Below are positions 54,045-64,000 of a DNA stretch of 64,000 bases, in pieces. The notes under the pieces were generated by a model. The model did no database searches. It was not told where the DNA came from and was given only the letters and a program-made list of their open reading frames with translations. The DNA lies in the NCBI GenBank assembly GCA_021234155.1, contig JAJEKV010000028.1, positions 12,292,134 through 12,356,133 of the forward strand, written 5' to 3'. Both the position numbers and the translations under genes were made by a program. This DNA is from Isoetes taiwanensis (taxonomy: Eukaryota; Streptophyta; Lycopodiopsida; Isoetales; Isoetaceae). The number at the start of each line of letters is the position of its first letter. Within the stretch, counting starts at the first letter, position 1.

Positions 54045-54780
54045 GAATAGAATAGAATAGAATAGTTTTTTTAACGTCCACGGAGACCAATAGGTCATGG
54101 GACCCATACAATGGGCTAGTACAATCATTACTACTAGGATTAAAAAACCCCTGCCTCGAAAGGTTTTCAAGGGAAAAACCTTTGCAGTAATGATGATACT
54201 AGACAAGAAGAGATAATGACTACTGAGGGCTCAGTAATTGCAGACGTTTATCTAGAACCTCAAGTATGTATAATGCCAAGTCATGCACAGATGGTGCTCT
54301 GAGAAGTTGTGGAAGCGTGGAATGGAATGCTAAGGTCAAAAAATGATTCCGAACTATCTCAAAAGCGGGGCAACTTCGGAAGAGTATGGCTTTCATCTTC
54401 AATAACACAGAATCGGCAACATGCACATAGTCTAAACTTCGCGGCAATTGCGGCCGCTCCCATCTACCTGTCTCAATCCGTAGCCTGTGGGACCCCGTGC
54501 GAATTGATGCAATAGCTACAAGCTTGTTCCTGGACAATGAAGCAAGCAAATAAGCTTGGGGCCCTGGTGCCAAGGTGGGATTTATGTGTGCATGATAATG
54601 ACCAGTTTTCACTTGGGCCAAAGTAACTGTGTCCCATATCTTTTGAGAAAAACGACCATTGAGATATTGTTGCAAAAGCTCAGGATCAGAACTGGCAAGC
54701 ATCAGGCAGTGCTCTGGTTGCACAGCCCAACGGGCAAACCATGTAGTGCAATGCTCTTTCCAACATCGTTTCAAACGCTG
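54045..54780 (-). mobile_element. LINE-B copy with (TATTC)n tail, ORF2 C-terminus preserved
   Basis: Tail gaatagaatagaatag at 54046-54064, terminal block from 54072, stem-loop at 54138-54180, then an open coding region up to 54774. It is inserted in the PPR relic. Only a few bases of target (around aga/gaatag) appear duplicated. The target itself reads tgaatag, matching the tail unit. Confidence 0.8.
54220..54774 (-). CDS. LINE-B ORF2 C-terminal region (184 codons, open, 5'-truncated)
   Basis: The frame is open for 184 codons. A segment HYHAHINPTLAPG is followed by SHRLRIETGRWERPQLPRS, which matches the 'LRIETGRx.R......R.C..C' region after the reverse transcriptase in several LINE clades. 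The next part (AILFRSCPAFEIVRNHF) matches 'EDE.H.LF.CP.....R'. The related copy at 57355-58165 preserves IEDESH and SCPAF. The cysteines of the usual zinc finger are missing here. The reverse transcriptase and endonuclease domains are absent, and the first Met is internal to the original ORF. Confidence 0.65.
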   Translation of the reverse strand: MKRCWKEHCTTWFARWAVQPEHCLMLASSDPELLQQYLNGRFSQKIWDTVTLAQVKTGHYHAHINPTLAPGPQAYLLASLSRNKLVAIASIRTGSHRLRIETGRWERPQLPRSLDYVHVADSVLLKMKAILFRSCPAFEIVRNHFLTLAFHSTLPQLLRAPSVHDLALYILEVLDKRLQLLSPQ

Positions 54781-54932
54781 AGGAGATTCCTATGGAATAC
54801 TGTCTTGGCCATGCATGCTAAGTGTGGCAGCGTGAGTGACACAAACCATGTTACTATTTTGTCGAACCCCGTTCGCTTGAATATAGATAATCCCATTTTG
54901 CTTTTAGAATTTGTGCAAAAAGAAGCAACTTT

Positions 54933-55606
54933 TTCATATTCTAAAATCTTAGGCAAAGTCATATAGAGGTTCGATATTCCCTCAAAACCTTAGGCGAAAT
55001 CGTATTTCATATTTCAAAATCATAGGCGCCTCCAATCATAAATGACTATAAGCGAAACGAGAGGTGCCCAGAGGCTCCAACATACGATCTGGGTCATAGG
55101 ATCGACAAATCCGACGACTGTGGTAGTCCAGGGTGCACCTCGTTTAGAATATGTAGCAAAATAATAGGGGGTTCCGAGGGATTTGCTACGGATGTAAAAA
55201 TAACAATTCCTGAAACCATAGACCATATATGTCTAAAACAATCTAATAAGTTTCTATAAAAAAAAAAAAAAAACATACATTCAAGATAAAAAATAATCGC
55301 ATTAGCTCGCTGAGTATATTGGTTAAAGTCGTCTTAGTTAGGATATTGAATTATTTTGATAGAGGTTCGAGCTCTCGTATTTCATATTCTAAAATCTTAG
55401 GCAAAGTCGTATAGAGGTTCGATATTCCCTCAAAACCTTAGGCGAAATCGTATTTCATATTTCAAAATCATAGGCACCTCCAATCATAAATGATTATAAG
55501 CGAAACGTCCCAGAGGCTCCAACATATGATCTGGGTCATAGGATCGATATATCTGACGACTGTGGTAGTCCAGGGTGCACCTCGTTTGGAATATGTAGCA
55601 AAATAA
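54933..55606 (+). repeat. direct duplication of a ~230 bp block (54933-55164 and 55381-55606)
   Basis: Both copies contain ttcatattctaaaatcttag, ctcaaaaccttaggcgaaat, 'tccaatcataaatga', 'gatctgggtcataggatcga' and 'gtggtagtccagggtgcacc'. They differ by a few substitutions and a 6 bp gap near 55505. A poly-A run lies between them at 55257-55273. Minus frames that span them are not conserved as protein. Confidence 0.85.
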
Positions 55607-56074
55607 CATTCAGTGTCCAGAGCTACAACATAAGCTATGTCTGTAGTACAGTCTTTGGTGTTTCTCCAGCCTAGATTCCATGCCCTAGCATTGACGTCAA
55701 TTGTTCTTATTTTCATGCAGACCTACATAATAGGCTGAAGATAACATGGTTGAAACTGCACGATGCACTGCAACATTTTATGCAAATTGAACAACTTATA
55801 AGGTAGGTTTGTTCTCTGTTTTCTTGCTTTGATGGCACATTGTAATAAGCTACGTTGTTTTTGGTGCAAAGGGATACTCTAAAGGTATCCCGTCTCTTAA
55901 GGATAGCATTTTAATAGAAAATATTTTTGTAGCTATAAAGGGAATTAAGACAAGCAAAAGGCCCGCAGCATAAATAAAAGATTGAATCTGAATCAGTTTT
56001 TAATATAATTTGGAGATATGTCTACTTCTATAATGTATTCACAAAATTAGGTTCATATGAGATGTTTCATGTAC
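55607..56074. other. no supported gene
   Basis: AT-rich sequence without recognisable content. Confidence 0.4.
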
Positions 56075-56257
56075 ATTATTGAGACTATGACATGTCAAAC
56101 AAGAATTGGACACATAGACAAGTTCAATTTCCACCTCTTTTCCTCATTGGGCAGCAACGATAGAATGAAATATTATTGAGACTATGACATGTCAAACAAG
56201 AATTGGACACATAGACAAGTTCAATTTCCACCTCTTTTCCTCATTGGGCAGCAACGA
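56075..56257 (+). repeat. tandem duplication with 97 bp period
   Basis: attattgagactatgacatg through ctcattgggcagcaacga occurs at 56075-56160 and 56172-56257 with no difference that I can see, so it is very recent. Confidence 0.9.
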
Positions 56258-56334
56258 CAGATACATGTGTTATATGGTATTGGTAAAGTTGATGCACAGG
56301 CCATATGGTAGCAACGGGCTTGCTGCACCCGTGT

Positions 56335-56403
56335 AATTTGGGTCCCATAGGTCGATTGGCCTCCGCGGACGATAAAAGAACCTTTCTTCCTTCCTTCCTT
56401 CCA
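56335..56403 (+). mobile_element. LINE-B 3'-end fragment with (TTCC)n tail
   Basis: tgggtcccataggtcgattg and ctccgcggac are the terminal block read in plus orientation, followed by gataaaagaacctttc and (TTCC)n at 56387-56402. About 50 bp of element body remain. The different tail unit shows that the repeat motif varies between insertions. Confidence 0.75.
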
Positions 56404-57042
56404 TTGATATTGGACCATTACTTCCTATACTCTAAGATTGAATCTCAAAACGTAATCTATCCCTTAGAACTTCATCTTAGTGTCCAAGCGATGGAATAAT
56501 CCATCGTTCAAATCTATTTTCTCTCAATAAGTACCATGTCAAATTTTGTCGATTTATTAACATTGATGACACAAATTTTTTTGCATGGTATTGGTATAAT
56601 TTGCTACTATTACCATTGCAATATTCCACTTGAAGATAAGATAAGATAGCAAATGATGTGCCCTTTGTTTTAATCCAAATGCATAAAAGAAAATGGAAAA
56701 GAAAATATAAAAGAATTATATTTCTTATGTCGCATTCTCATTGTTTTGATCCAGTCACTCCAGTAATCTAGCAATTCAGCTTTATGATCCTCCCAATGGG
56801 AATGCACCATATTCATCATCATGTCACATAATATCATTATGACTTTCATGCAATTTTCGTAAATATTTCCAACTTATGTTTGAACAAAAAGCCTGCAACA
56901 GTGTTCATCAATTCAAATCCTATAAAACTAATGCAAATGGCTCTTGATCATTTACTATAACTTATCAAATTTTTACAAATGTTTCTTCGCATGAATCCTT
57001 GAACCGAGAAAAAACATAGCAGCCGGTGTCAAGAGAGGAAAT
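56404..57042. other. no supported gene
   Basis: AT-rich sequence with a short (GATAA) run near 56634-56647. Confidence 0.4.
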
Positions 57043-57354
57043 ATGCCTAGACGAACAAGAGCTACCACAAGTCCAGAACCACCAGTTCAAAACAAGAAGA
57101 CCAAACGAAAAAAAGACAACCCAAAACTAACAAAGACCAATCCAACACATCTCGAAACACCCACAACACTGCTCTTGAATACGAAGCAGCGTAATTTGTT
57201 ATTTGCTTATACAAATACTCATCTTTACATATACATACTTCATACACGGCCGTCTGTATGCAGGAAAAACGCGAAAACAAACAACCAAAAACACAAGTCC
57301 AAAACCACCAACCGAAACCATCAAAACCAAACAAAAGAACAAAAGCCCAAAAGG
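57043..57354. other. Lys/Thr/Asn-rich open frames, probably not genes
   Basis: An A- and C-rich patch (caaaaccacc, caaccgaaac) produces long frames on both strands. The plus frame from 57043 runs into the LINE-B tail, so it cannot be a native gene end. Confidence 0.4.
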
Positions 57355-58165
57355 AAGGAAGGAAGGAAGGAAGGTACTTTTATTGTCCACGGAGACCAAT
57401 CGGTCTATGGGACCCAATACAAAAACGCAAAGAAGTTTGACATCGCCTCGGATTAAAAACCCCCAGCCGAAGGGTTTTCGAGGGAAAAACCGCGGGCAAA
57501 GAATCACCGGCTGACAAACCGTGCTAATCATATAAAAATGCGTAAACATCCCAATATATACAAAATCATGCACCACCCCCGTAGTGCCTAGTCACGGACA
57601 AACGGGGGGGGCAAAGGTGACCTCGCAGTCCGGGTACCTCGGATGTATGACCCTGGGCACGCATCGACGGTGTGTTCATCAAAGAAATGCAAGGGCACGC
57701 CCGGCCGCATTAAGGGAGCGTGATCCGGCCCGGATCTGACCAAACGCTGGGCAACTCGAAAGTGTGAGACTCATCCTCAATGGCACCCGCTTGACAAAGA
57801 CCGACAGAGCCCCGTCCCCGGCGGGCTCCCAATCCACCCGCCCGCCTCGGATCAAGAAGATGGTGGGCACCTGTGCGAATGGAGGCAATGAGTCCGGCTT
57901 TTCAGGGGGCGGTGGGAACGCAGTGTAGAGCCGCGGGGCCCGGGCTAACACGGGTTGATGTGCTCCTTGTAATGGGCCATTTTGACCGCTCTAGAGCAAT
58001 GGGGTCCCGTGAGCTTGCCCAGAAACAAGCATCTAGGTACTCCCCGCAGTCGCCACGATCGGGTCACCGCGCCCGGTATGCAGACATCTCAGGTGCTCTC
58101 GCACGTTCCATCTGGCGAACCACTGATCTCTCTTACCCCTCCAACAGGCCCTAAGCCGCTGCGGA
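57355..58165 (-). mobile_element. LINE-B copy with (TTCC)n tail
   Basis: The (GGAA)n tract at 57355-57373 is followed by ttgtccacggagaccaatcg, the stem-loop at 57451-57491 and a GC-rich coding remnant. On the minus strand HINPC.PGPRG, CQAGAIEDESH and SCPAFGQIRAG parallel the 54 kb copy (HINPTLAPGPQ, SCPAFEIVR) in order and spacing. Several frameshifts are present. The high GC content against AT-rich flanks supports insertion. Confidence 0.75.
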
Positions 58166-58795
58166 CTCATGGCCACAGTGTAAGCCAGGTGCGGGGCAAA
58201 GGAATCAACCTACAGAAAAACCAAGCCCATGTGGAAATACGACATACTTCAATAGGAAGCACATCTCCACAATCATCAAATCCATAATTCATTACAAAAG
58301 AAGGTACAGTTAAATTACTCACCATAATCTCGATAATCTCATGCTCTTCATAGTTCAATTGTAATCACAAGAACAAGTTGAACTTGAAGCATTTAAATCT
58401 TAAATCATGTGTTTAAAATCTTAAATCGTAAGTTTTGTCTACAAGTACTAACCACATCACAACAACGTCAACTTCAGGTCTTCTAAGAAACATTCCCCAA
58501 CAACCAAGTACTAGCAACATAACAATACCAACATGTTCACATTCGAAGACGTATCAAGGTACAAAATACCACAATAACAAAAGCTTTGAGTAACATTTTA
58601 ATCAATTTTTGCACATTATTAACTAGAAATATTTTCTACATAGGAATCATGCTTCAACAAGCAAGCACTACCCACGTAGGAGGACCATCAACTTCACGAA
58701 TGAACACGATTCAAGGTATTATACTTACTCATACTTAAATCATAATCAAGACTAAGACTTATACTTTTTATAACATATATCTTGGAATGCCCTTG

Positions 58796-58994
58796 CTAGA
58801 CGCATTAGAGAAAATATGGGGTCTTAGAATATCCTTTTAAAAAATGCTTGAAATTCCACATCAGATTTTGCAATCCACCAATAAGGGGCTTGCTCTTTGT
58901 TCAAATGGCATGTCTACATGGCAAGGGGGATGCCCCAAATATTTAGAAAATAGTGCATGAAATCCCCTAAAGATATGTTAGATATATAGGAATC
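58796..58994 (+). repeat. dispersed repeat, copy 2
   Basis: Partner of 13960-14245: gcattagagaaaatatgggg, a ccacatcagattttgc block and the end gatatataggaat. No coding content. Sequence between 58166 and 58795 is AT-rich and holds nothing I recognise. Confidence 0.5.
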
Positions 58995-59248
58995 TTGTTT
59001 ACGTGAGGTCTGAAATAACTACATTGTATTGCATCGAGCATCCAATAGTTAATGCATGAAAAAAAACACAGCTCCCAATTAGTAGTTTCGTATCAGCACG
59101 AAACTGGTTTAGGGTTCTCAAGCTGCCTTCACAGGTTTAGCCTAAACTCAACTCGATCAAGCACGCCAGGGTAACATTCTAATCCAGTTTTGGCATTTGA
59201 TTTCTTTGTGATCATGGTTTTGATTCAGGGTTTCTTTTCTCGTTTCAG

Positions 59249-59668
59249 ATGCCAAGATCAGGAGCAGTGACCGTTTTCTTATGCAATAACAAGAATGAAG
59301 AAGGCGAATGGGAGAAGCTCCATCTCAGAATTGGTTCCTGGGTGACAATGAGGCCTGTTGCAGGTGGCTACCATGATGTCAAAAGGGCTAAACAGTTAGA
59401 CTGTTCAGCCCATTGGAAGGGACGAGTAAAAGAATTTGTTTTTGGACCTGGAGGTAAGGTTGTAATGGATCTGGTTGTGGAGCATGCATATGACTCACAC
59501 GACATGGCAAAGGAGTCTATTTCAATGAAGCATTCCTTTCCTTCTCTTGAACCCAACTCGCTTTGCTCCTCGGATTTTACTGATGTTGTTTCAGCCAAGA
59601 GCATAACTAGTGTACTTGAAGTGTACCATTGCAGAATTGGTCATCTGTTGTTCAAGGATTCACCATGA
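59249..59668 (+). CDS. hypothetical protein, 139 codons
   Basis: A frame with good codon balance starting MPRSGAVTVF and ending at TGA 59666-59668. The ATG follows tttcag, so it may also be an exon after an acceptor (tcgtttcag at 59241-59249). The protein alternates short hydrophobic and basic stretches (KLHLRIGSWVTMRPV, HWKGRVKEFVFGPGGKVVMD). It has no transmembrane helix and I do not recognise the family. Downstream frames (59825-60067 and 60187-60513) have similar character and could be further exons or decayed parts. It could equally be a transposon protein. Confidence 0.4.
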   Translation: MPRSGAVTVFLCNNKNEEGEWEKLHLRIGSWVTMRPVAGGYHDVKRAKQLDCSAHWKGRVKEFVFGPGGKVVMDLVVEHAYDSHDMAKESISMKHSFPSLEPNSLCSSDFTDVVSAKSITSVLEVYHCRIGHLLFKDSP

Positions 59669-60186
59669 GGAGCTTGAAAGAAAGAGGTATATGGTTTCAT
59701 GCATATCATTACAAAGATATCGTAAAGGGATAGGAAAGCTGGTAGAGATTGATCTACCGATCTGAAAACTTATGGGTACCGAGTTTGGTGGATCGCAAAT
59801 TGTTGACAAAGATACCGAGATCATTTGGGCAGAGAAGTATTTAAGAATCTTAGGGAAAGAGGAGGAGTGAGATGCTCATTTAAAGTGTTTCTTCCAATTC
59901 ATGTTTTCTCTTATTTATTTCAATCAAAACTTCAATTAGGATTGCACCACGGACTTATACAATCCGAGGTGTATCCTCTAATAGTCGATGGGAAGGAAAG
60001 GGATCATGAAACCGGGCAGCAAATCACAAGGTGCACTCCTGCAAATGACACATTTATATTTAGGTGAGGATTGGCAAGTTTTAGCATCGGGTTTTACATT
60101 TGCATATATCTGCTTTTACTAGATTTTCATTGTATTGAATACATTTCTGATTTCTATGGTGTTAAACAGTACAAGTTGTGTAGCCG

Positions 60187-60513
60187 ATGCTATACATCAA
60201 TTTTTTTATTGAGAGAAGGAAGCGTGTATGGGAGAAATGCCACCGGGCTTGGAGATCAAGAGAAGATCATGGATGTAACTCACCCCTTATGGATTTAGTC
60301 ATTGGTTTTGATGACAGCTTCTGGAGAAGGTGCCGCATGTTGAGGAAGAATGGACTTTACATGAATGTCGAGTTCTTGAATACATGTGCAATGAATGGTG
60401 ACTTCTATTTCCTTTTGAATGATAGAAAGATTGGTTATAGAAGGGAGTGTTCTGTAAAATGCAAGGAATGTAAATCTCCATCTACATTGTGCATCAAATA
60501 CTTGTTGCTTTAA
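60187..60513 (+). other. hypothetical open frame with Cys cluster
   Basis: The 108-codon frame contains FWRRCRMLRKNGLYMNVEFL and ends ECSVKCKECKSPSTLC, a Cys-x3-Cys-x2-Cys-x6-Cys cluster that could bind zinc. There is no close family match. Its position 0.5 kb after the 59.2 kb frame on the same strand suggests a shared origin. Confidence 0.3.
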
Positions 60514-60540
60514 TGGATAGAAAAACATAAGAAAGGGTAG

Positions 60541-60960
60541 TTTGGTTTTGCGGGTTCAATTCCTGCAGCTATGTCTAAATTTGGTTGCTATTTAAGAATA
60601 TGTTTCTTCTTTGGACTTTACCATTCCCGTGAACTAATACTTGTTGAATCCAAAAATACATCCGCTATAACATTTGGCCGATTAGTTCATGTAAGCCTTT
60701 TGCTGTTTATGTGAACTGCTGCAAACTCAAGTGGTTAATGGTTTTGCAGGTTCAATTCCTGCAGCTTTATCTAAATTTTGTTGCTACTTAACAATATCTA
60801 CTTAGCTGGACTTTACCATTCCTGTGAACTAATACTTGTTGAATCCATGTAAGACTAATAGTTCATGAAAGACTTTGCTGTTTTGCAAGACTCTGATTTG
60901 ATATGACACTGAATTGGCAGTGTTTTGGTCCATGTGAACTGCTGCAATCTCAAGTGCTTG
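60541..60960 (+). repeat. direct duplication of a ~200 bp block
   Basis: ttcaattcctgcagct, ggactttaccattcc and gtgaactaatacttgttgaa occur at 60558-60650 and again at 60749-60843. tgtgaactgctgcaa follows each (60711 and 60931). The copies are moderately diverged. Confidence 0.8.
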
Positions 60961-61150
60961 TTATTCTTTGTCCACAACACGATGAAATCATAGACATGTC
61001 TTAGAAGATTGATTACTGCTAGATATATTACTGTCTTATATGTAACTTGGGGTTGGAAGGGCTTTCATATTCATGCTTGCTCAATAACCATGTTTGCTCG
61101 ACTTTAATCTTAAACAGATGGTTATTTAGCTGAACAAGCTGGAACTTTAG

Positions 61151-61397
61151 AAGTTCAATGACAGTTAGAAGTTCAAGAGACAATGGTATTCAGCTTACAC
61201 TTAAACATGATCATTGACAATGAACATTGACAGCTTAAGACAATAGTATTCACATCACACTTAAAATGCATTGAAGTTCAATGACAGTTAGAAGTTCAAG
61301 AGACAATGGTATTCAGCTTACACTTAAACATTTAATTGACAATGAACATTGACAGCTTAAGACAATAGTATTCACATCACGCTTAAAATGCATTGAA
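61151..61397 (+). repeat. tandem duplication, 2 x 123 bp
   Basis: aagttcaatgacagttagaa begins each unit (61151 and 61274) and tcacacttaaaatgcattg or tcacgcttaaaatgcattg ends it. Identity is very high. Confidence 0.9.
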
Positions 61398-62213
61398 GGA
61401 TATATTCGTAAAGCGATAAGAAGAATGTACACACAAAGATGCATGCAATTAGACATTAGATTACATGTTCCCAAAAAACTCGAGAGTTTCGAAAAAAACG
61501 AGAATACTTGAACATAAGCACACAATGGTGAATATATTTAAGACATTGAAGAATAAACTCAGAAATCAGAAGGAAATACACAAGAAATACATGACTGATT
61601 TTATATTATATACTCCCAAAAAACAACCGTCTCATGGACGAATTTACAAAAGGCCTGTACATAGCAGGCATGTTCCATCACAAAAAGAGGTAGCATCATA
61701 AGTTATGGAGATGAGTTATGGAGATTCATATACATGGTCGAGAAAACAAAAGCACAACATTGAAAAAAAAAAACACAGGGGTATCCTAGGCACGTCCAGG
61801 AGGCGGCATCCTGAGCTCCATACGCAGGTCATTGCCACCAGCTTGAATAACCATCTCCAGAAGGCGCTCATGGTCTGAATGAGGACGGTCTAGCCACTGC
61901 TGAACCTTCTCAGAAACTACAGCTCCCTTTCTCGAACTAGGCGCCCACCTCCACACACACGAAAAATCTCGGGCGACATACTTGATCCTCTTGCCCCTAC
62001 CGGCTAGAATTCACGAGATTCGGCCCATGGGAACTCCGGCGGTGATCTTGATTCCGCCATGCTCGTTACGATTCTGGTGGGTATGGTTCGGGAATTGGGA
62101 GGAAGATGAAGAGCACCCCGTCAATCGAAAGTGCAATGATCCGCATGCATACGAAAATGCAATCGCTCGCCTAAAAAGGCGTGCCATGCAATCAATGCCT
62201 TCGTCAACTGATT
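61398..62213. other. no firmly supported gene
   Basis: A GC-richer patch at 61780-62180 has frames on both strands without recognisable family. It is followed by the poly-T run. Confidence 0.35.
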
Positions 62214-62233
62214 TTTTTTTTTTTTTTTTTTTT
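62214..62233. repeat. poly-T run
   Basis: About 20 T residues. A LINE body is not evident beside it. Confidence 0.8.
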
Positions 62234-62318
62234 AATATTGTTGGTTTAGGGTTGTGCAAGTTTGGTGTACTATTGGTCACATTTGTTATTTGTTAATTGT
62301 CACATTTGGAAATATGTA

Positions 62319-62480
62319 TGAAGTTCATGGTTCAAAATTGAACCATAAACTTTATGAACCATGAACTTTATCAAAATTGAACCATACACTTTATAAGTGA
62401 ACTTTATGAAGTTTATGGTGAACCTTGAACCCTTATGGTCACATTTGTTAATTTTACGAAGTTCATGATTCAAAATTTTG
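62319..62480. repeat. cluster of short direct and inverted repeats
   Basis: aagttcatggttcaaaattg and its complements (caattttgaaccatgaactt type) recur several times in both orientations within 160 bp. The single strand could fold on itself. Confidence 0.65.
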
Positions 62481-62592
62481 CAAAGCATACTAACATAACT
62501 AGCATTTTATGGTCACAATTTTGCAAAGCATAACTAGCATGTTCATTATGCAAAGCAATGGTCACAATTATATTTAATATGGTAACAAGTAT

Positions 62593-63338
62593 TATGGTGT
62601 AGATAACGTCCTGGCCCGAGGGCGTTACTGAGCAAAAAATTTTCGGGCCATGTGGCCATGGCCAAAATGGCTCGGGCGTGCGCGCACGCCCTTAACGCCC
62701 TGGTTTGAGGGTTTGCACAGAGAGACCTGAGAAGGCATAGCCAAAGATGAAAAGCAGTACGCGGAATAGAAGCGGTATACCGGATGAGTTTTTTTCTTGG
62801 CGTGGCGTAGTTTTTCTTGGCGTAGTTTTTCTTGGCGGGGCTCGAATGCAAGCAGAGCGGAGTTTTTCTTCACGGAATGGAAGCAGGCGAAAATGGAAGC
62901 GGTGGTATTGTTTTTCGTGGCGGGGGAGGTGGCTATGGCGGTTTAGGCGAAGCCGTGAGCGTAGTTTTCTTGGCTCTATTTCAGCGAAGCAAAATCGAGT
63001 TTTAGAGCCCGCTGGCATGCGAAACTCCATTTTCGGAGAAGCACTCAATAAAGCGGAATGAAACCTATTTCGCAAAGTTTCAAATGCAAAAAATCAACAA
63101 CTCAGAATGTGGTCTAGAAATCTGCAGAGTCTCCGAAACGGGTTTGTAATCTGCAAACAGGGGTATAGAGAAGCCGGAAATCCCTAGGGTGTTATGGCAT
63201 TGTCCACCGATTATCCTAGGTCATTATAGAAGATCTCTCAGAATTTTTCAACCGCAGGCATGTTATTAGTGGTAACAAACCATTAAACCAATGGTCCGTT
63301 TAAATCAACCTCAGAACCCTCGAGAACCAGTATTAAGG
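62593..63338 (-). repeat. 745 bp dispersed repeat, copy B
   Basis: Reverse-complement partner of 25208-25956. Its low-coordinate end is tatggtgtagataacg and its high-coordinate end is near ccttaata. Frames of up to 127 codons across it are not preserved in copy A. Confidence 0.8.
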
Positions 63339-64000
63339 AAACTTAGAATTGTTTTTGGAGTTTGATGTTCATACAAGTATTGCAATTGAAAATACAAAAA
63401 AGGAGTTTAGGTTTGAGAAACCTTGTATTGATTTGCTATAAAATTTTGCCATAACAGGTCTCAAAAGGGTGGGTGAGGAATGGATCCATGTGGAAAGGGT
63501 TGGGCTCTTCCTACATGGACCCAATCCAACTTAAAATTGAAAAACAAAGAACCTTATATATGACTAAGTTTATTTAACACCTAAGCATGTGGGATAATTC
63601 AACCACTACAGACTATTTAGGGTTTCGAACTCGACCTTGGGATGGGTTTCTAAATCGATATTGATTGTTAAGTTCTCGCTATTGATTGTTGATATTAAGA
63701 ACTGATATTAATTGTTAAGTTTCAGAACTGATATTGATATGCTGACTTGCTCTAAAATTCTGTCATAACAGCTTGATCCCAAGAATTTGATACAAAATTC
63801 TTGGGATAGATGGTTGATACAAAAATCTGCACAATTTGAAACAAGAATTTGCACAAAATCTGATACAACAATACAACTATACAACGGGTTTCTGATATGC
63901 ACAAATTAAGATATGCCATAAATCGATACAAATGCAAATTGCTATAAAGTTTGAGATTCATAAGAAATCAGATAACAATATACCTTTTTCCAATTCTTTG
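63339..64000. other. no supported gene
   Basis: AT-rich sequence with short repeats of gatattgattgttaagtt at 63656-63740. The window ends here. Confidence 0.4.

Larger units (their letters stand above)
53860..54845 (+). pseudogene. PPR protein fragment split by a LINE-B insertion
   Basis: Left part (to about 54047): a frame ending FYYVHTLHECIFKNAFVVGN followed by QVHAHLIKTGWCMN, the typical 'L..C......G..VHAHLIK.G' of a plant P/PLS-type pentatricopeptide repeat. Right part (54781-54845): RFLWNTVLAMHAKCGSVSD, the following 'F..NTL..MHAKCGS..DA' segment. The LINE-B at 54045-54780 separates them, and removing it joins GWCMN to RFLWNTV in frame. PPR proteins bind organellar RNA for editing, splicing or stability. 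Only about one and a half repeats remain, so this was already a fragment or pseudogene. Confidence 0.7.

Noticed and set aside
55020-55716. Two similar minus-strand frames (YFATYSKRGAPWTTTV) as a gene family
   Set aside because: The similarity comes from the 230 bp DNA duplication. The frames carry no known domain and differ at their ends.
57043-57456. 137-codon Lys/Thr-rich plus frame as a gene
   Set aside because: It runs through the LINE-B microsatellite tail and terminal block, so its end is not native.
1-64000. CRISPR array, operon or prokaryotic system
   Set aside because: The repeats present are microsatellites, tandem duplications or transposons. Genes have introns and no polycistronic layout, so the DNA is eukaryotic nuclear.

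Overview
This window reads as nuclear DNA of a land plant. It is AT-rich, its genes have spliceosomal introns, most of it is decayed retrotransposon, and every host-gene relic belongs to a plant family: BAC2-type basic amino acid carrier, theta-class GST with a peroxisomal tail, ECT-type YTH reader, ZAR1-like LRR receptor kinase, PPR protein. The low gene density and repeat load suggest a large genome such as that of a fern or gymnosperm, but the sequence alone does not fix the lineage.

Only one gene looks complete: a two-exon mitochondrial arginine/basic amino acid carrier (BAC2-like) at 22627-24155 on the plus strand. The last two exons of a theta-class glutathione S-transferase lie at 6062-7942 on the minus strand. 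Their splice sites are intact and the protein ends in Ser-Lys-Met, but the upstream exons were not found. A broken, apparently intronless YTH-domain copy sits directly upstream of them (7994-8697). Other host-derived pieces are a protein kinase C-terminus (24461-24760), an LRR receptor kinase N-terminus (53123-53690) and a PPR fragment split by a retrotransposon (53860-54845). Unrecognised coding-like stretches lie at 28499-30778 and 59249-60513.

Most of the rest is transposable elements. (1) L1-type LINEs have poly-A tails and 14-17 bp target site duplications (1605-2534, 20311-20856, 36268-38025, 41511-41700, 53764-53841) plus older pieces (33440-35262, 35290-35760, 40025-41037). Two copies carry ORF1 followed directly by a 3' UTR and poly-A. 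(2) A second LINE family (called LINE-B here) ends in a short tandem repeat, (TATTC)n or (TTCC)n, instead of poly-A. It has a conserved 3' UTR stem-loop and a cysteine-poor Glu-Asp-Glu-x-His C-terminus, with copies near 2.8, 12.8, 13.4, 16.1, 39.9, 54.0, 56.3 and 57.4 kb. (3) At 45020-46745 there is a complete young gag-only LTR element with two LTRs, primer binding site, polypurine tract, intact gag with two zinc knuckles and a 5 bp target duplication. It matches the TR-GAG class. (4) Foldback or MITE-like elements lie at 17767-18124, 50677-50917 and 42519-42628. (5) A ~745 bp repeat occurs as an inverted pair at 25.2 and 62.6 kb, and an LTR-like repeat pair at 17.1 and 30.8 kb.

A degenerate organelle-like tRNA-Lys(CUU) lies at 18642-18714. 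The genes do not form a pathway or operon; each is an isolated eukaryotic locus. The most unusual content is the gag-only element, the microsatellite-tailed LINE family with its stem-loop, the ORF1-only LINE copies, and two pairs of GC-rich palindromes in intron-like gaps near 29.0 and 30.3 kb.
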